Assembly: GCA_015501585.1 (NCBI GenBank)
Contig: JADNRY010000273.1
Location: 18,781 to 82,780, forward strand
Source of the DNA: Rhodocollybia butyracea
Taxonomy: Eukaryota > Basidiomycota > Agaricomycetes > Agaricales > Omphalotaceae
Reading direction: 5' to 3'
Length of the DNA stretch: 64,000 nt
Within the stretch, counting starts at the first letter, position 1. Every line of letters begins with the position of its first letter. The notes beneath the pieces are model-generated. The model saw only the letters and a list, made by a program, of their open reading frames with translations. It made no database searches and was not told where the DNA came from. This document shows positions 1 through 12,706 of the stretch, piece after piece. Both the position numbers and the translations under genes were made by a program.

Positions 1-1610
1 GTACTCCGCCCTGAAAGTTCTTTGTCCAAAACCATACGCTTTTTTGTCAATAAAACCGCAGATTTCGGTTGATAAACAATTCATAAAAGATATACAACTC
101 GTCGATCATTACGACTCAAATAGTCCCCGTCGGCTTGTTGAGCACTTTAAATGTTTCAAGTCTGATTCCAAGCTCATCGGGAGTGGTCCGATACAGCTTC
201 TTTCCGGGCGCTTTTTTCTTCTCCACCCATTTCTTACTGCGTTTCTACTTATCCTGGCGCGTGTCTGAACTAAACCCGGCTTTTGCATGCGCCGACGCCA
301 AACCCAGTTTCATTCTCTTATACAGCGATGTCCGAGTTAACAGCAAGCGTAGACGGTATGTTTTTCGTTGAAATCCGTTGAAATCAAACATCCTTTGGTT
401 TTCCTACCTTGACCCACTGACCACCACTGGAACAAACTCGTTGCGAAGATGCGATAGCTCTCGATGTCAACTCGTTCACCATACATCCCTATTTTTTGAC
501 CTCTTTTTTTCAGTACCTCGAATAACCAAACTCTTGAAGCACTCGACGACCGCGATGTTCCAGTTGATGTTTGTAAACTTCTGGCCTATATCTCGACCCC
601 TCTATTGGAAATCCCGTTCACTGCTCAACACCGCTGGGATCTACATTTAGCATCAGCCACTGGATTCAGCTTGTCGTCAGCCATCCAGATGGTTCCGATC
701 TGTCTCGGTTATATCTACCTGCAAGTGCATCCAGATCCCTGACCCCAGATACAGAACCGATGCATCCCACCACCACCTGACCCCCCTCCCAATTACAACA
801 TGCGGTCAGGTTACGAGTCCTGAATGTAATGAAGGCTCGTCCTTATGGCCGGTTTTGCGTGGGAATTTCTTCCCGATTAGGGTTGATCTTGCCCAAATTT
901 GGAAAAATCGTTTCCCCATATTTAGAAATGTCAAAGCGCTTGGCATGTGACTTTCTGATGTACCCACTGTATATCCCATGTTACCCAAAACTTTGCCGCA
1001 TCTACCTTTTTACTCTTAAACTTCTTGCATCAAATGCCGTTGTGGTTGCACCTCTAATGCGTGGATTATCAGTGCTGTACATTCTTTTCGCCACACGGCG
1101 TTTATCCATCTTAGTAAACTTTACTTCCATTTTTGTAGCCCCCACACTTACTTCCTCGGTTTTTTACATTTCGTTGGTGGTTGTTGCAGTGCACGATTCA
1201 TAACTAGTGTCTTGCAGGACTCGTACCTGCCACGCGCTTGGCGTGGTGGCCCACACTCGCAAGTTTAATATTTGATCGGTTCTTAACTTTGGAGCCATCA
1301 AATGACCCAGTTTCATTTTGGAATGGATGACCCCCTTTCCTGTGCATTGTTGTTCATCTCATCTTTGGAAATTTCCAGCTTAAGCTGTATCCACCTTGTA
1401 TGTTCCTTCTCCACTCAGCTTTGATGCTGATCATATTGACTTAATGAGGTCACAACAATGTTCTGCATTGCCTGCTGCATTGACCTGCACTGCGTCCAAT
1501 CTTTGCAACTTGCCCCTGGTGTCGGTCAAGGTTTCACGTCGGGCACCTATCGTCCGCATACTAATTACAACGCCGAATATATTCACAGCTTTCAAGTGCC
1601 TGATAAAACG
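1..1610. other. No confident gene; weak exon-like stretch near 510-740
   Basis: No family is recognisable here. One frame stays open on the plus strand from about 510 to a TGA near 740, preceded by a strong pyrimidine tract ending in CAG near 512. It could be the last exon of a gene starting outside the window or of a decayed one. Other open stretches are short and lack conserved motifs. Confidence 0.3.
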
Positions 1611-2903
1611 ATGGATCACTCCAGCTTCTCTCTCAAACTCCCCAGCATGTTGCTCAAGGCTTCCGAAATGAACAGTCTAGATCTCCCCATTTTCCTCGCA
1701 ATCCCTATCGGCCTTGCTATTGTCCTTATCATACAAACACCACTAAATGGTGTTCTGATTCGATACAGAGCCAATTTCGTCCCGCCACTCGGAGGATCCG
1801 CCTTGAGGAAAAATTCACGGATGCCTACAATGCACCAGTAGCGCCAAATGGTGATAGTCTTCTAGTCTCCTCAACTAGTACACAGTATTGACTCGTTTTG
1901 AGAAGAAAACATGATTGGTTACTTTGGAACGATGAAGAGAGTCTTTCAACTTGAAGTGAGTCGTCTCTCTTCGTATTGTGAAAATCTGGCCCCAATGTAA
2001 TATTGTAACTAGGGCTGGGCTGGTCTATTCAAGGGTTTCAGTGCGTATAAGCTACTCTTTGACAAACCCGCTGTTCATATAACAAGTTACCTTGGGTTCT
2101 AGTGCCAAATCTGCTTAGCAATATCTGTTATGCCCCCCTCTCCGCTCTTTTTTTGGTTTCTTTCAGACCTGGAATTCCCCGTTGTTTGCTCCCGTTGGGA
2201 TCCCAAGCATCATTGCATTCAAGTTCTTAATTGGCATTGCATTTGTAATCATAGGAATTCCCCTCACCATCTTGACCAACCGGTAAGCGAATATCTTGTT
2301 TCAAACGTTTCAATATCAGCACTCAATGAACTACAGTGCAATTGTTACGCCTTACAGGCTTTCATTCTTTGGAGTACGCTCTTCTTTGAGCGCTCTGTTT
2401 TCGCCTTATGAACGCCGCCGCCCATGGATGCTTTACTTGACACCGGGACTTTTAATGGCATTTGTATCTCAGATGATAATCCCATTCGGCTTCACATTGA
2501 TCAATCGATGGCTCTTCACTTCAGTCTTAGAGCAGCACCAAGTGGCCTATATCATTGCTGTAATATCTTTGGTCTTGGTGTTTACCACCATCTCTGTGCC
2601 ACTCCAAATCATTGCTATAAGGCTGTCCATTCAACGCAACTTTGGTGGTGAGCCCCCGAGTTTTGCAGTGGATCCGGGAGACAGCCATCTACAGGAGTAC
2701 TCAAGCGAACATGTCGTCCAGTACGTATCCTTGAAACGTTCAACCCATATGTGTCTGACCATCTTATCCACTTCTCAAGGATTCGAGATGAACCGTATAC
2801 CGGGATGATTGACTGTGGTCACAAGATGGTACGGAAAGAAGGATGGAGAACGCTCTTCCGAGCGTGGTGGGCTACTCTGCTGCCGAACCTTTTCATCCAA
2901 TAA
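1611..2903 (+). CDS. Mitochondrial-carrier-like (SLC25-type) membrane protein
   Basis: This is a multi-exon gene for a membrane protein of a basidiomycete family usually annotated through the mitochondrial carrier domain (Pfam PF00153 by family knowledge). The chosen ATG begins MDHSSF, followed by a hydrophobic helix ending in LIRYRAN. Later exons give IGYFGTMKRVFQLE joined to GWAGLFKG, a helix around IIAFKFLIGIAFVIIGIPLT, the conserved ERRRPWMLYLTPGLL, another helix, and a last exon with the carrier-like TGMIDCGHKMVRKEGW and FRAWWATLLPN, ending at TAA 2901-2903. Introns near 2283-2356 and 2720-2779 are clear. The stretch 1790-1920 changes frame and has an in-frame stop before the IGYFG exon, so either an unusual intron or a frameshift lies there. 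Substrate is unknown. Family placement is fairly firm; intactness is uncertain. Confidence 0.7.
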
Positions 2904-3549
2904 TGTGGTAGTTATTTGTGACTGTCGAGATGGCTCGACTTGGCTTCGATTGTGGGTTGAAATTATTTATACAAAGAAAGAGTGCTTCAATGTGAGCATC
3001 ACAGGCTTCTTTCAAGTAGGAGTCTAGTCCATTATATGAATGCAACGTTGCGTTGAATGGTTAGAATTATACTCCATTTTTGCGAATAGTTTATGTGGTC
3101 CCGCATCTGCAAACAACACAACTTCCGCTATTGCACCTGTTTTCCATCACCTCAGACATCGTCAATGACTGTGATGACTACAATTGAAAGACACACATAA
3201 ATTAGTTGCTGGCTCCAGTGGTCCCTTGTTGACAAACTAGACTACAGCATATACGCCGGGGGAAGGAGCGCAAATATGATGCTTTCATATATAACATGTT
3301 TTATTCGAGGTGTTTGTTTACATATTATTGTCAAGGAATTCTTCTACCCAATCTGTACCTCTTTTATACTCTAGACTTCATAATTCTCGAACATGTGTTC
3401 TACTACTGTTCTTCTTTTTATGCTCCTATCGAGTTCCATAGTTGCTGTGTTCTCTATGCCTGTGCTACAGGTAAACGGGTTTATATCAGCCTCATGTTAT
3501 TGAGTTAACTCATGTATCCCAGCAACTTGAAACACGTCGTCCGACGGAT
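2904..3549. other. Intergenic, AT-rich
   Basis: I see no supported gene or repeat between the carrier-like gene and the next start codon. A polypyrimidine-rich stretch near 3400-3430 could be promoter sequence. Confidence 0.4.
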
Positions 3550-4447
3550 ATGTTAGGGTCTCGGAAGAGGCCGGCATCTGGATTGGATGAAGCACCAAAG
3601 AGAAAGAAAAGGAAAACGGCACAGGTAAATAAATGCTTTACTGGGGTGTATAATTGAACTACACTAATACATGGACATATTGCTAGACCTCTACATGTTG
3701 CCAGGGATGTAAATATTGCCAGACTCGTATCATCGTGACTTTCATTGGCAGACTGAGGGAAAAAATGCCAGGATTCACACATCGGAAGATGGGAGGGTAC
3801 ACCAAACTTCTCTTCGCAGACCTCCCTCCCCAGAGCCTACGCCCAGAATACAGAGATAAAATAGTACCAGACACGAGCCTCCAAGATGGCTATGATGGTC
3901 TGAGGCACTGGATTTATTTCACAGTCACCGGATACAACGATTGTAATCCATGTTATGGGTGGATCGCAAGAGGTATCAAGTGTGAGTACTGAGTCGCTCC
4001 TGGATCTGTTTCCTTGCATTCCTGATATATGCTTTTCCAGGGTCAAGGTGTGATGAGGGTTTCGGGCACATCAAGATAAGGGAATTTACATACTCTGAAA
4101 AACACTCTAGGCTGTATGCTGGCATTACCCGAGGCAAGCCAACCTGGAACGGGTTTGAAGGCAAAATAGGCATACCTTTGGTGCCAGATAATCGTCCCTT
4201 GGAGATAAAGTTCCAGGCAGAATGGAGAAAGCTCAAGGATGAGTTTAACGTACGATTTAAACTCGATGGGCTGCTTTTGCATGAAAAATGGCATCTTCTG
4301 CCAAAGCCTCCTGAACTACCTAGGCTGGAGCTGCCATCCGATCCGAAATATCCCTCGGCCACAACACCGAGATCGAAGTCCAAGGGTCGGAAGGGTCGGA
4401 AGGGTCGGAGTAAAAATACAGAGATATTTGAGGAAAATGCTTTGTAA
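3550..4447 (+). CDS. Cys-rich small protein of unknown function, three exons
   Basis: Three exons join in frame: 3550-3624, 3687-3981 and 4041-4447, with GT-AG introns of 62 and 59 nt, giving about 258 residues. The start sits before a basic segment (PKRKKRK) that could be a nuclear localisation signal. Exon 2 opens with a Cys cluster (CCQGCKYCQ), and two more Cys pairs follow (CNPC; then an isolated C before the exon end), which could bind zinc. The middle holds a conserved-looking stretch with PTWNGFEGKIGIPLVPDN and an EW..LK..FN pattern. The C-terminus carries three tandem KGR units at about 4381-4410. I do not recognise the family. Phase consistency across both introns is the main support. 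A nuclear or nucleic-acid-binding role is only inference. Confidence 0.6.
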
Positions 4448-5874
4448 ATACAAACCTGGTTCAGAAGTGGATTCAACAAGATTCTTCTCTTGATTCTTCG
4501 AGTAGTAGTAGTATGTTACGTGGCTCCGCCATCCAGCGGGGTCCCACAAGGGAACAAACAACCGGTCCCAGCGGGGAGCGTAGCTGCAGCGATCTCAACC
4601 CACAGACTGCAAATGCTCTCGAAATGTAGTTTACGGCTAAAACAATAGCTACTATGGAATACATGATTACGGTTCTTGTTCGTCGTCTCCAGACGGCTCC
4701 GAGTCTAAGTTAACCAAACCCCCGGAACAAATGTTCTCCAACAACACAGAACATCACGAATAAACTTTGCGGTGGGAAGAACATGATCCCAGTGGAACAT
4801 AAACGTCTGGAGGTAAAACATTGCCGTAGAGTCGGAAAAAATGTTATTGACAGGAAGACAGTGGAAAATATTACAGAAGTTGGAACGGATGTGGCACTGA
4901 AGCTTAAATTTTAACACCGACAGTGCGACCAGTAGAAAAATTCATTCATTAGATGGAGAAGAGGGCAAAAGAACACGAATAATACAGCGTAATACCTGAT
5001 ATCGACCTGTCGTTCAAACGTAATAATTTGACTGCTCAAGGAGGCCGTCCACCGCCACCACAATGTCGCTCATGGAAATCCGGTGTACCGCAGCGGCAGG
5101 CAGCATACTGCAGCATAACGAAGAACATTAGCATAATTAAAGTTTTTGGCTTGAACGAAAGTGGCTGTGCGATATGATCGGATTGTACGGTCCGCCTCAT
5201 TGGGCTCTGAGGCTTCAGCGCTTCATGATCAGCCTGTTACCCTTAGGCTTCCTTCCACATAAATATGAGACCGTGAAGACACGGAGAAGGCACTGGACAC
5301 CAGATATCTGTTCTTTTCATCGACCAATAACTCTTTCAAGAACAGCTTTCGGTGTGAAGTATGTTAACGCCGGAACTGCACCAAGCTGCAAAGTACTGAC
5401 CTATGCTGACAGCGCTGAGGCGAGGCTTGGCAATATTATGCATCGATCCGGATTCGCTATCCCCTTGTTGGTTTTGCATCTCACGGCTGTGAAAGATCGG
5501 CCATAAGAGTTGAGCGTGTTGAACATGTGAGCGTACACTTTCGGAAATTCGGAACATCCCTAACTCGACAAATTCATTTCTCGACATTACTACTAGTTCT
5601 GCCGAAAACTGTACCTTGCCTTGGCACTTTTCCTGGGAGGACCATCATGTCTATGTCCCTGCCACGACACCCTTTATACGACAGTATAAAAGGCTCGACA
5701 GTAACGCTACTTCTCCGTTCGCGACTCGTTTCGGTTCAAATTCGGCTCTGGTTCTGGTTCCGTATGGGCATATAGCACGCTTCATCTGACTTATCTCTTG
5801 GCCTTGGTGACACTTTTTGACTCTTACTTGTTTATAAGCAAGCTAATACCAATCTGCCAGCACATCCGGCGAAC
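4448..5874. other. Intergenic; no supported gene
   Basis: Several short open frames occur but none has a recognisable motif or consistent splicing. The last 150 bases may hold the GH92 promoter: a TATAAAAGG-like box lies at about 5684 and CT-rich sequence follows. Confidence 0.4.
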
Positions 5875-8800
5875 ATGCTCGCGTCCGCGCACTACCAGTG
5901 GATCACTTTTTTTTTTTTGCTCTTTTTCTTCGCTTCCTTTCTCTTCATCTTTGCACCGGAGAGTATAGTCGCAAGCAGTCAAAGCTTTTTATACCCAGCC
6001 GCGTCGACCCTCGTTAGAGCAGAGATCTTCATTCAAAATCCCGCCGAGTACGTTCTGCCTTTTATTGGTACAACGAATGGAGGACATGTGTTTCCTGGTG
6101 CGTTATTCTATCCAACCTCAAGGGAAAGGCTAGCTAAGACCGATACACAGGTGCCACTCTTCCTCATGGGATGGTGAAGGCGGGACTGGACACTAATTCA
6201 CCAGACAACGTATGTACACTGTGGCGCGCGAGCTTTAGTGAAGTTCATGTCGTTTCATTAGCAAGCTGGATATGATGCAAACCCAATGTACGATGCTATT
6301 GGATTCTCACAGCTACATGACTCTGGGACCGGTGGAGTTCGTGATTTTCAACTACTCCGATTCCTTTTCTAACCCTCATGAACCTAGTGGGCGACGCTTT
6401 CAAATTTCAAAATTTGGCCCTACGCGTCGTGTCCATCCTTCACTGAATGTCCTACACATCCGACCAAACGTGCGGTCCCGAGAAAGCTCCTGCCAGATGG
6501 TACGGAAACTGTTTGCCATTCCGTTGAACTGAGCACTAATATTCTCTCAAGGAAGCGTCGACGACGCTGCTTCGCCCGGTTACTTTGCAACAAATCTATC
6601 TACCGACATCCGTGTGGAACTCACCGCTACTCATCGCACCGCCCTTCATCGATATACATTCCCATCCAATTCTACGGAACCTCGTTTGCTTCTTGACCTG
6701 ACGACCGATGGAATGAAACAGGGATATAAGCCGACTATGCTGATTGAGCCCATCAAAGCCCGCATAACAGGTGACGCTTGGTTCCAGGGCAGTTTCGGAC
6801 CTGGAGAATTCCATCTTTTCACGTGTGTGGATTTCAAAGGAGAAGGCTACGACTTTGGCAACGTAACTGAATATGGTTCTTGGCACATGCATGCAGTTGA
6901 ACCAAATACAATAACGTTCTCTGGAGTTTATAGCGGCGCTGCCGGAGCTGTATTGACCTTCTCCCCTGCAACCAACGGAACTACTTCGATTTTGACTCGG
7001 GTTGGCGTATCTTTTATATCGAGCGCTCAAGCATGCAGACATGCGGAGGAGGAGATACCCGATTGGGATTTTGAGCGGGTTCAATCAGATGCTTTGGGCC
7101 AATGGAATGAGCTGCTGAGAAGAGTTCAGATCGATCCCACAGGTGTCGATGAGGAAACTGTTCAGTTATTCTATTCGGGGGTGAGTAAAAATCCGTCGAG
7201 GGTGTGTTTTTCTAAACTTCAAACATTCCAGTTGTACAGGACACATATCATCCCGGCCGACTGTATGTTTTCCGGCCATTTCCTATATATATCTTCCCCT
7301 GACGACGTTGTTCCAGATACTGGAGAGAACCCAAGGTGGGAATCATCGGAACCATACTACGACTCGTACTACTGCAACTGGGACACGTTCCGAACGCTCT
7401 TCCCTCTGTTCTCCCTCCATGATCCGGAAAGGTTTGCCCTCATTACGAGAGCGATGATTGATATATGGAGGTTCGAAGGTACTTAGAGTACGGTTACCAC
7501 TACACTCTACTTCGAGCTCATTGAACTACGTAGGCTGGCTTCCTGAGTGCCGCGGCTCGACGTTGAAGTACTGGATACAGGGTGGAAGTAGTAAGTACTA
7601 CCGATACTTCTTACTGGGACATCCTACGATATTTTACTCTAGATGCAGACCCGATTCTGAGCGAGTTCTTTGTGAAGTGCGTCCTCTGATCTGTTTGATA
7701 CAAACGATTTAACCTTCCTTCAGATACCACGAATATGCTGCCCTTCTCAACGTCTCTGCATCTGACCTATATGACTCTCTTGTAACGGACGCGGAGGTTG
7801 AACCAGGTAACTGGGATCTCCAAGGTCGACAGGCAACTGAGTGGGTCAATTTAAGTAAGCTGAATCTTTGGCCTATGTTGGTTTCTCCCGCGTTGACAGT
7901 TTTCTCTGCATTATAGACTATATCCCGGATGGGAGATCTGGTTACGGTGGTGCCAGTACTAGACAAGTGTCGAGAACGCTGGAGGTGAGCCGGACGATCG
8001 TTAACTTGATCCTTTTATTCACATTTCTCCAACTAGTATGCCTTCGGCGATTTTACTATTTCTCAAGTAGCGAAGATTCTAGGAAAAACTACGGATGCTG
8101 CCAAAGTATGTCTTGTAAGATTCATAGCGAAAAGTTGCATCCCTTATCATTGCGGCTGTTTTTAGTTTACCCTCAGAGCGAACGGCTCGTTTAACATGTG
8201 GAACTCAAATACAACCCTTCCAGGATTTCCCAGTGTTACTGGTATGATGCAGGTTCGTCGACTCTGGGGATCGAAATTTCATCTTGGGTTTTTTACTGTT
8301 TTTTTTTTGTTCAGCTAAAATCGAAGGATGGAGTCTTTGACAAATACACTGATCCTCGTCACTGCAGCGTGAACGATCCTAAACACGCAACTTGCTACCT
8401 AGACCCTAGCAATCACGATGGTTTTTATGAAGCTTCTCCGGCGGTGGTAAGTGTGCCATTCGCCTATAGATTGCGACGAGTATTAATGAGGCGATGAACT
8501 TTATCAGTACTCACAGGTTTGTTCTTTTCGTCCCACCTTCACCGAAGTGCTTAGTCTTCGAATAGTATGTACCCCACGACACTGCTCAACTGATAAATTT
8601 CCAAGGCGGTGTCGACAAGTTCATTGAGAGACTCGATATCCTTTTCAATCAAAGCTACTTCGCCGTAACCAACGAGCCATCACACCAAATTCCTTTCATG
8701 TACCACTATGCTAATCGCCCAGGACTCAGTACGAAGCAAAGTCGACGGGTGATATTCGAATCCTTTAACACCAGTATCAACGGACTTCCAGGTAAATTTT

Positions 8801-9338
8801 TTATTCCTCCGGTAACCTGTAGTATTTGCTCACATTCGGTGGATACTTACGTAGGTAACGATGACTCTGGTATGAAGCTCTTTATCATGATGATGGCACC
8901 AGCTGAATTTCGAGTCTAGGTGCAATGGGAAGCTATACAGTGTTCCTATTATCAGGCCTGTATCCTATACCAGGAACAAAACAATTCCTCCTGTCCTCCC
9001 CATTCTTTCCGACAGTCGCATTCTCCAACCCCCTTTTCAACACTACGACAACTATTAAAGCTGTTAACTGGGCTGGTAACCCTCCGGATGGTGTTGGTAC
9101 GGTCTATGTCTCGGTGAGCGTCGAGCGATACTAGTAGGAGTTGTGAATTGATGTTTTCTTTTACTCCAAGAACGTCACCATCAACGGGGTACCATACAAA
9201 TCCAACTGCTATCTCGAGTGGGATTTGTTCCGGAACAATACACTGGTTGAGCTGACATTGTCTGATGATCCTACCCTTGGTTGTGGGAGTGGGGCCGATG
9301 CTTTACCTCCGTCGCTTTCAACGGGAGGCTTTGACTGA
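5875..9338 (+). CDS. GH92 family exo-alpha-mannosidase
   Basis: This gene encodes a glycoside hydrolase family 92 protein, a Ca-dependent exo-alpha-mannosidase family that trims mannose from N- or O-glycans. At least ten short introns split it. The N-terminus (WITFFFLLFFFASFLFIFA) is a signal peptide or membrane anchor, so it should act in the secretory pathway or outside the cell. Family landmarks in order: FPGATLPHGMVKAGLDTNSP (exons 5875-6097 and 6151-6209), GFSQLHDSGTGG, a long exon about 6590-7180 (beta-rich N domain), YTGENPRWESSEPYYDSYYC, GWLPECRGSTLKYWIQGG, NADPILSEFFVK, and GNDDSGAMGSYTVFLLSG. In the last, a 49-nt intron splits the GNDD motif, which holds the acidic residues assigned to catalysis in this family. 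The ending TINGVPYKSNCYLEW and stop at 9336-9338 match the family C-terminus. No break was seen. Exon edges near 6330-6390 are less certain. Confidence 0.9.
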
Positions 9339-9986
9339 TTTTCATACATCTGGGGAATGAAATGTCTTATAGCTATAGTAGTCTACGTAGGTCATGTAGC
9401 TCAGCCTCCCGTCGGATGGAGGAAGATTCCTGCTTTATAGGTCACCGTTGTACATTACTTTTTGCCTCAGGCCCTAGCTCAATTGTGTATCGTGCGAGGT
9501 AAATATACACACGTCGACTCACATGAAAAGTGTGCAAAATAAGTGTAGTGCAGTTGTAATAGCAGCCCAAAATGATACATCCTCATATAGATGAACTTGG
9601 AAGACTGGAGACCGTTAGGCTTTCAGACAACTTGTTCATTTGAGCAGTATATTAGTTAGTATATTGATTATCAAACTGAATACTGTATAGCTGCTACCCA
9701 GGATTCAGTCACACAGCCATAAACATAAAGTCTGCCCAGATTTAATCATTTCTTGAGTGCTTAATTTTTTTTGTGTTTTTTGGTCAATATTTCCGTCGTT
9801 CCGAGATGTGTGAGCAAACTAAGTATGTCTTTTAGGCTGATAAATCATACTTGTAGTTATCTCTGAAATTTAATATCCCTGTCCCAGTAACCAGCTTATG
9901 CGATATTACTACGCCTGGGTGGATTGGAAATAATCAATATTTTTGATTTTATTTCCAACAGAAAGGAAAGTATAGTAAACATACTA
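9339..9986. other. Convergent intergenic region
   Basis: This lies between the ends of the plus-strand GH92 gene and the minus-strand membrane protein gene. It is AT-rich and shows no gene. Terminators or polyadenylation signals are likely but none stands out. Confidence 0.4.
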
Positions 9987-11509
9987 CTACTTAGCATTAG
10001 TGTCTGCAAGTTCACTCTCAGTGGTTTGGCTCTCATAGTCAACCATGTGGCATTGATCAACTGTGTTCCATCGAGATACTTTCCGGAGCTTCTCCACAAA
10101 ACTCTCTCCGATTCGGGGGAACGGCATGCTTGACTGGGGGAAGGTCCGAACACTGACACTGCTCGCTGATCCGTTGGCAAATATTATATGGCTGGATGCT
10201 GGTTCCACTGTTTGCTTGACGAGCATGGTATTCATATCAACCGATTTCTTCCAAGAAACAACGATAATGACAATCAATAGATATATTGACTGGACAAAAA
10301 GAGAAGCATCATGGAGCTTTTAGAGGCTGTCTCTTCGTGGAGATTAAGAATTAAAGACACACCGATAGTTGAGGAAGCGCACACTCAAAGATTTCAGCGC
10401 CGAATGGGCCCATTATACCAAGATTACCGAAAATGGAAACAATCTATGGCAGCAGGTAGCGGTCATTTGTCATGAGACATGCCAGGATATTGAACAAAAT
10501 GCTTACCCAGAAGATACAATACAGCAAACCGGATTGCATTAACATTACCAGAATTTGTTCAACAGGTGATGTGTGTTTTTGCTCGAATATACTAGTATGA
10601 AAAACTCTGATCTCAGTGCGGTATTTCCTGAATTGAATACAATATGAGGATTTGGACAATGTAATAAAGAATAATATTACAAACCAGAATTTATATACAA
10701 CAAGTCCTGTGGCAACGATGTTGGTAAACAGAAGAGGTATATAGTATATGAGAGTGTCGGAAGCAGAAAGCCCGGTGGAGACTGTGTTTGCCGTAAGGAG
10801 TTCATTTGAAAGAACAAGGTGAGCTAGGCATGCAGCTGTTGCAATGGAAATAAGCAAAATTATTGTGAAGACAGCTGAGACATATTAACCGAAGCTCGTA
10901 AGCATGCAAAACACGAGACTTCCTCGTGCTAGTTTGCTATGGGGGTACAAAACCCAGGCTCTCCAGCAGACTATACTGTCACCAAGAAGAAACTAAGTCA
11001 AAGTATGAGCATATTCTCAATGACTAACAGACTCAATTACTTGCATTGAGTTTTGCAAATACATCTACGCAGTAGGTTATCATGTCGTAGACCAATCCAT
11101 TATGGGCTGCAAAGCTCAAGGATTCACCCGGCGCTTTGGCGGCCTGGTTAAATCGCAAGATATAGGCCAGCTCGGACACGCAGGTTCCAAAATACATCAG
11201 AGATGTTACTGCAAGAAGTACCTGGCGAGCCCTGGAATTTTTTACACCTTTACGTCTACATAAATTGAATAAATCTTCTGCTGGGCAGTGGATCATGAAC
11301 AGAATGAACTCACAAGATTGTGTATACGGCCGCTACAAACATGCAAGTGTTGATGCCTTTGAAATTTAAGTATGGTATCTGCGAGGTAAGTATGCTACCG
11401 ATCACTTACCCCAAATTCCCATTCCTACTGCAGTCTCTATGATGCTTTGCTCAAACAGAATCTGGTAGGCAATAGGAAAAGAGACACTTGCTGTTACGTT
11501 GGATGCCAT
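9987..11509 (-). CDS. Multipass membrane protein of an Agaricomycete-expanded family
   Basis: Read on the minus strand from the ATG at 11509-11507 (MASNVTASVSF), the gene has about six or seven exons. In order they give an N-terminal helix ending GMGIWG; INTCMFVAAVYTIL; a long exon with ARQVLLAVTSLMYFGTCVSE; FLLGDSIVCWRAWVLY; a helix with ITIAAACLAH-like character and PLLFTNIVATGLVVYKFW; a cytoplasmic loop; SGLLYCIFW; a further helix ending LIVIIVVSWKK; and a hydrophilic tail to the stop at 9987. This seven-helix layout, with LLGD...WRAW in the middle, is a very common uncharacterised family in Agaricomycetes, superficially receptor-like. Its ligand and function are not known. All exons can be joined in frame with normal GT-AG sites, so it looks intact. 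Confidence 0.8.
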
Positions 11510-12530
11510 GGCGGTTCAGCTAGTATGTGGGCTGAGAATAGGAGAGTACAGTCTGCCTTCCTTATAAGTACACTCAGGCCCCTGTATAAAATGCGGTGTG
11601 ACGCCTCGTACACCGAGGACTTAAGGTCATGACTATATAGTCGTGGAACTGAGGCTCTGGCATTTCTCGGATCATACATTGCATCAAGACTGGCCGCTGT
11701 ATATACTATAATAGGGCGAACTGTTGATGTTTTTGCTCATCATCCTTCGATCTGTAAAACGAAAGGTTTCGTCACCTTGATTATTCGGTTGCTTTCAGTC
11801 TGTGGTGCTTAGCTCAATGCTTCCTCCATGAGCCAGATTATAGATTAATGCAATGTGGACGGAGACTAATACTGGAGACGATAACATGTCCTGCACAGTG
11901 CAAAGCATTTTGGTGCCTTACTATTCAAATTTTACAACACTTATCTTGAGGAAGAATGTTGTCATTAGGTATACCGCGTCACACGCTGTTTCCGCTTCTA
12001 ATCATTGCTTCCAGGTTCCTGGCCACATAAATCCAGATTTTTTTGGAGGACCTGTAATTTACATAGCAATTACATAGAGAATTCCTGTCTGGAGGTATCA
12101 AATCCTATAAGGCTAGGGTGGACTCTGGAGTATTTTCAAATTTCTGGAAATGCTATGAAGGCAGTAACTTAGCAGCGACGCAACAGGTCAGTAGGAATCA
12201 AACCTGGTGAGCATTGCTGGTAAAAATAACGGTCTTAAAGACTTCTAGTAGGACAACGATACCACAATAGTACTTGTTTCACAACCTCAACAGCCTGCTA
12301 TGCCCTGGGCTACCGGGTTCGGCCTTCACTCTCACCTACTGACACTGATTTAATAATTATGTACTTGTTATATGAAGGCCAACCTTTGTATGACAATTTG
12401 CTGATATTAACAACGATACTAATAATTACAGTGCTGATAACTACAATAGGTGTTCTACTTATAAGTACCACTAAGTCCTACTAGTACCTACCTTTCATGC
12501 TCAAGTTCATTGAGTGCAACTAGTACTATG
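11510..12530. other. Intergenic, no supported gene
   Basis: The first hundred bases are the probable promoter of the minus-strand membrane protein gene. The rest is AT-rich with only short open frames and no family signal. Confidence 0.35.
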
Positions 12531-12596
12531 CAATGCCGAGGTTACTCTCGTTAGGGTTAGCTTTAGCTAACCCTAACAGAGTAACCGTTGGCATTG
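12531..12596. repeat. 32-bp near-perfect hairpin containing telomere-like motif
   Basis: Arms 12531-12562 and 12565-12596 are reverse complements apart from a few mismatches and are separated by only two bases. Each arm contains one GTTAGGGTTAG segment, so the hairpin and the telomere-like array just downstream share sequence. Confidence 0.85.
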
Positions 12597-12607
12597 CCAA
12601 AAGTGCG

Positions 12608-12706
12608 TTTAGGGCTTGTTAGGGTTCGGGGCTTGGTTAGGGTTTAGGGTTTAGGGTTTAGGGTTTAGGGTTAGGGTTAGGGTTAGGGTTTTGTTAGGGT
12701 TTAGGG
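12608..12706 (+). repeat. Interstitial telomere-like repeats (TTAGGG / TTTAGGG)
   Basis: About eleven units of TTAGGG, several with an extra T, run with short interruptions on the plus strand. TTAGGG is the usual telomere unit of filamentous fungi. The array is followed by a GC-rich tail with the palindrome GAGCGCCGCAGGCGCTC at about 12705-12722. Confidence 0.85.

Noticed and set aside
829..1203. 124-codon hydrophobic frame as a membrane protein
   Set aside because: Hydrophobicity comes from T-rich sequence; no family motif, and a similar minus-strand frame overlaps.
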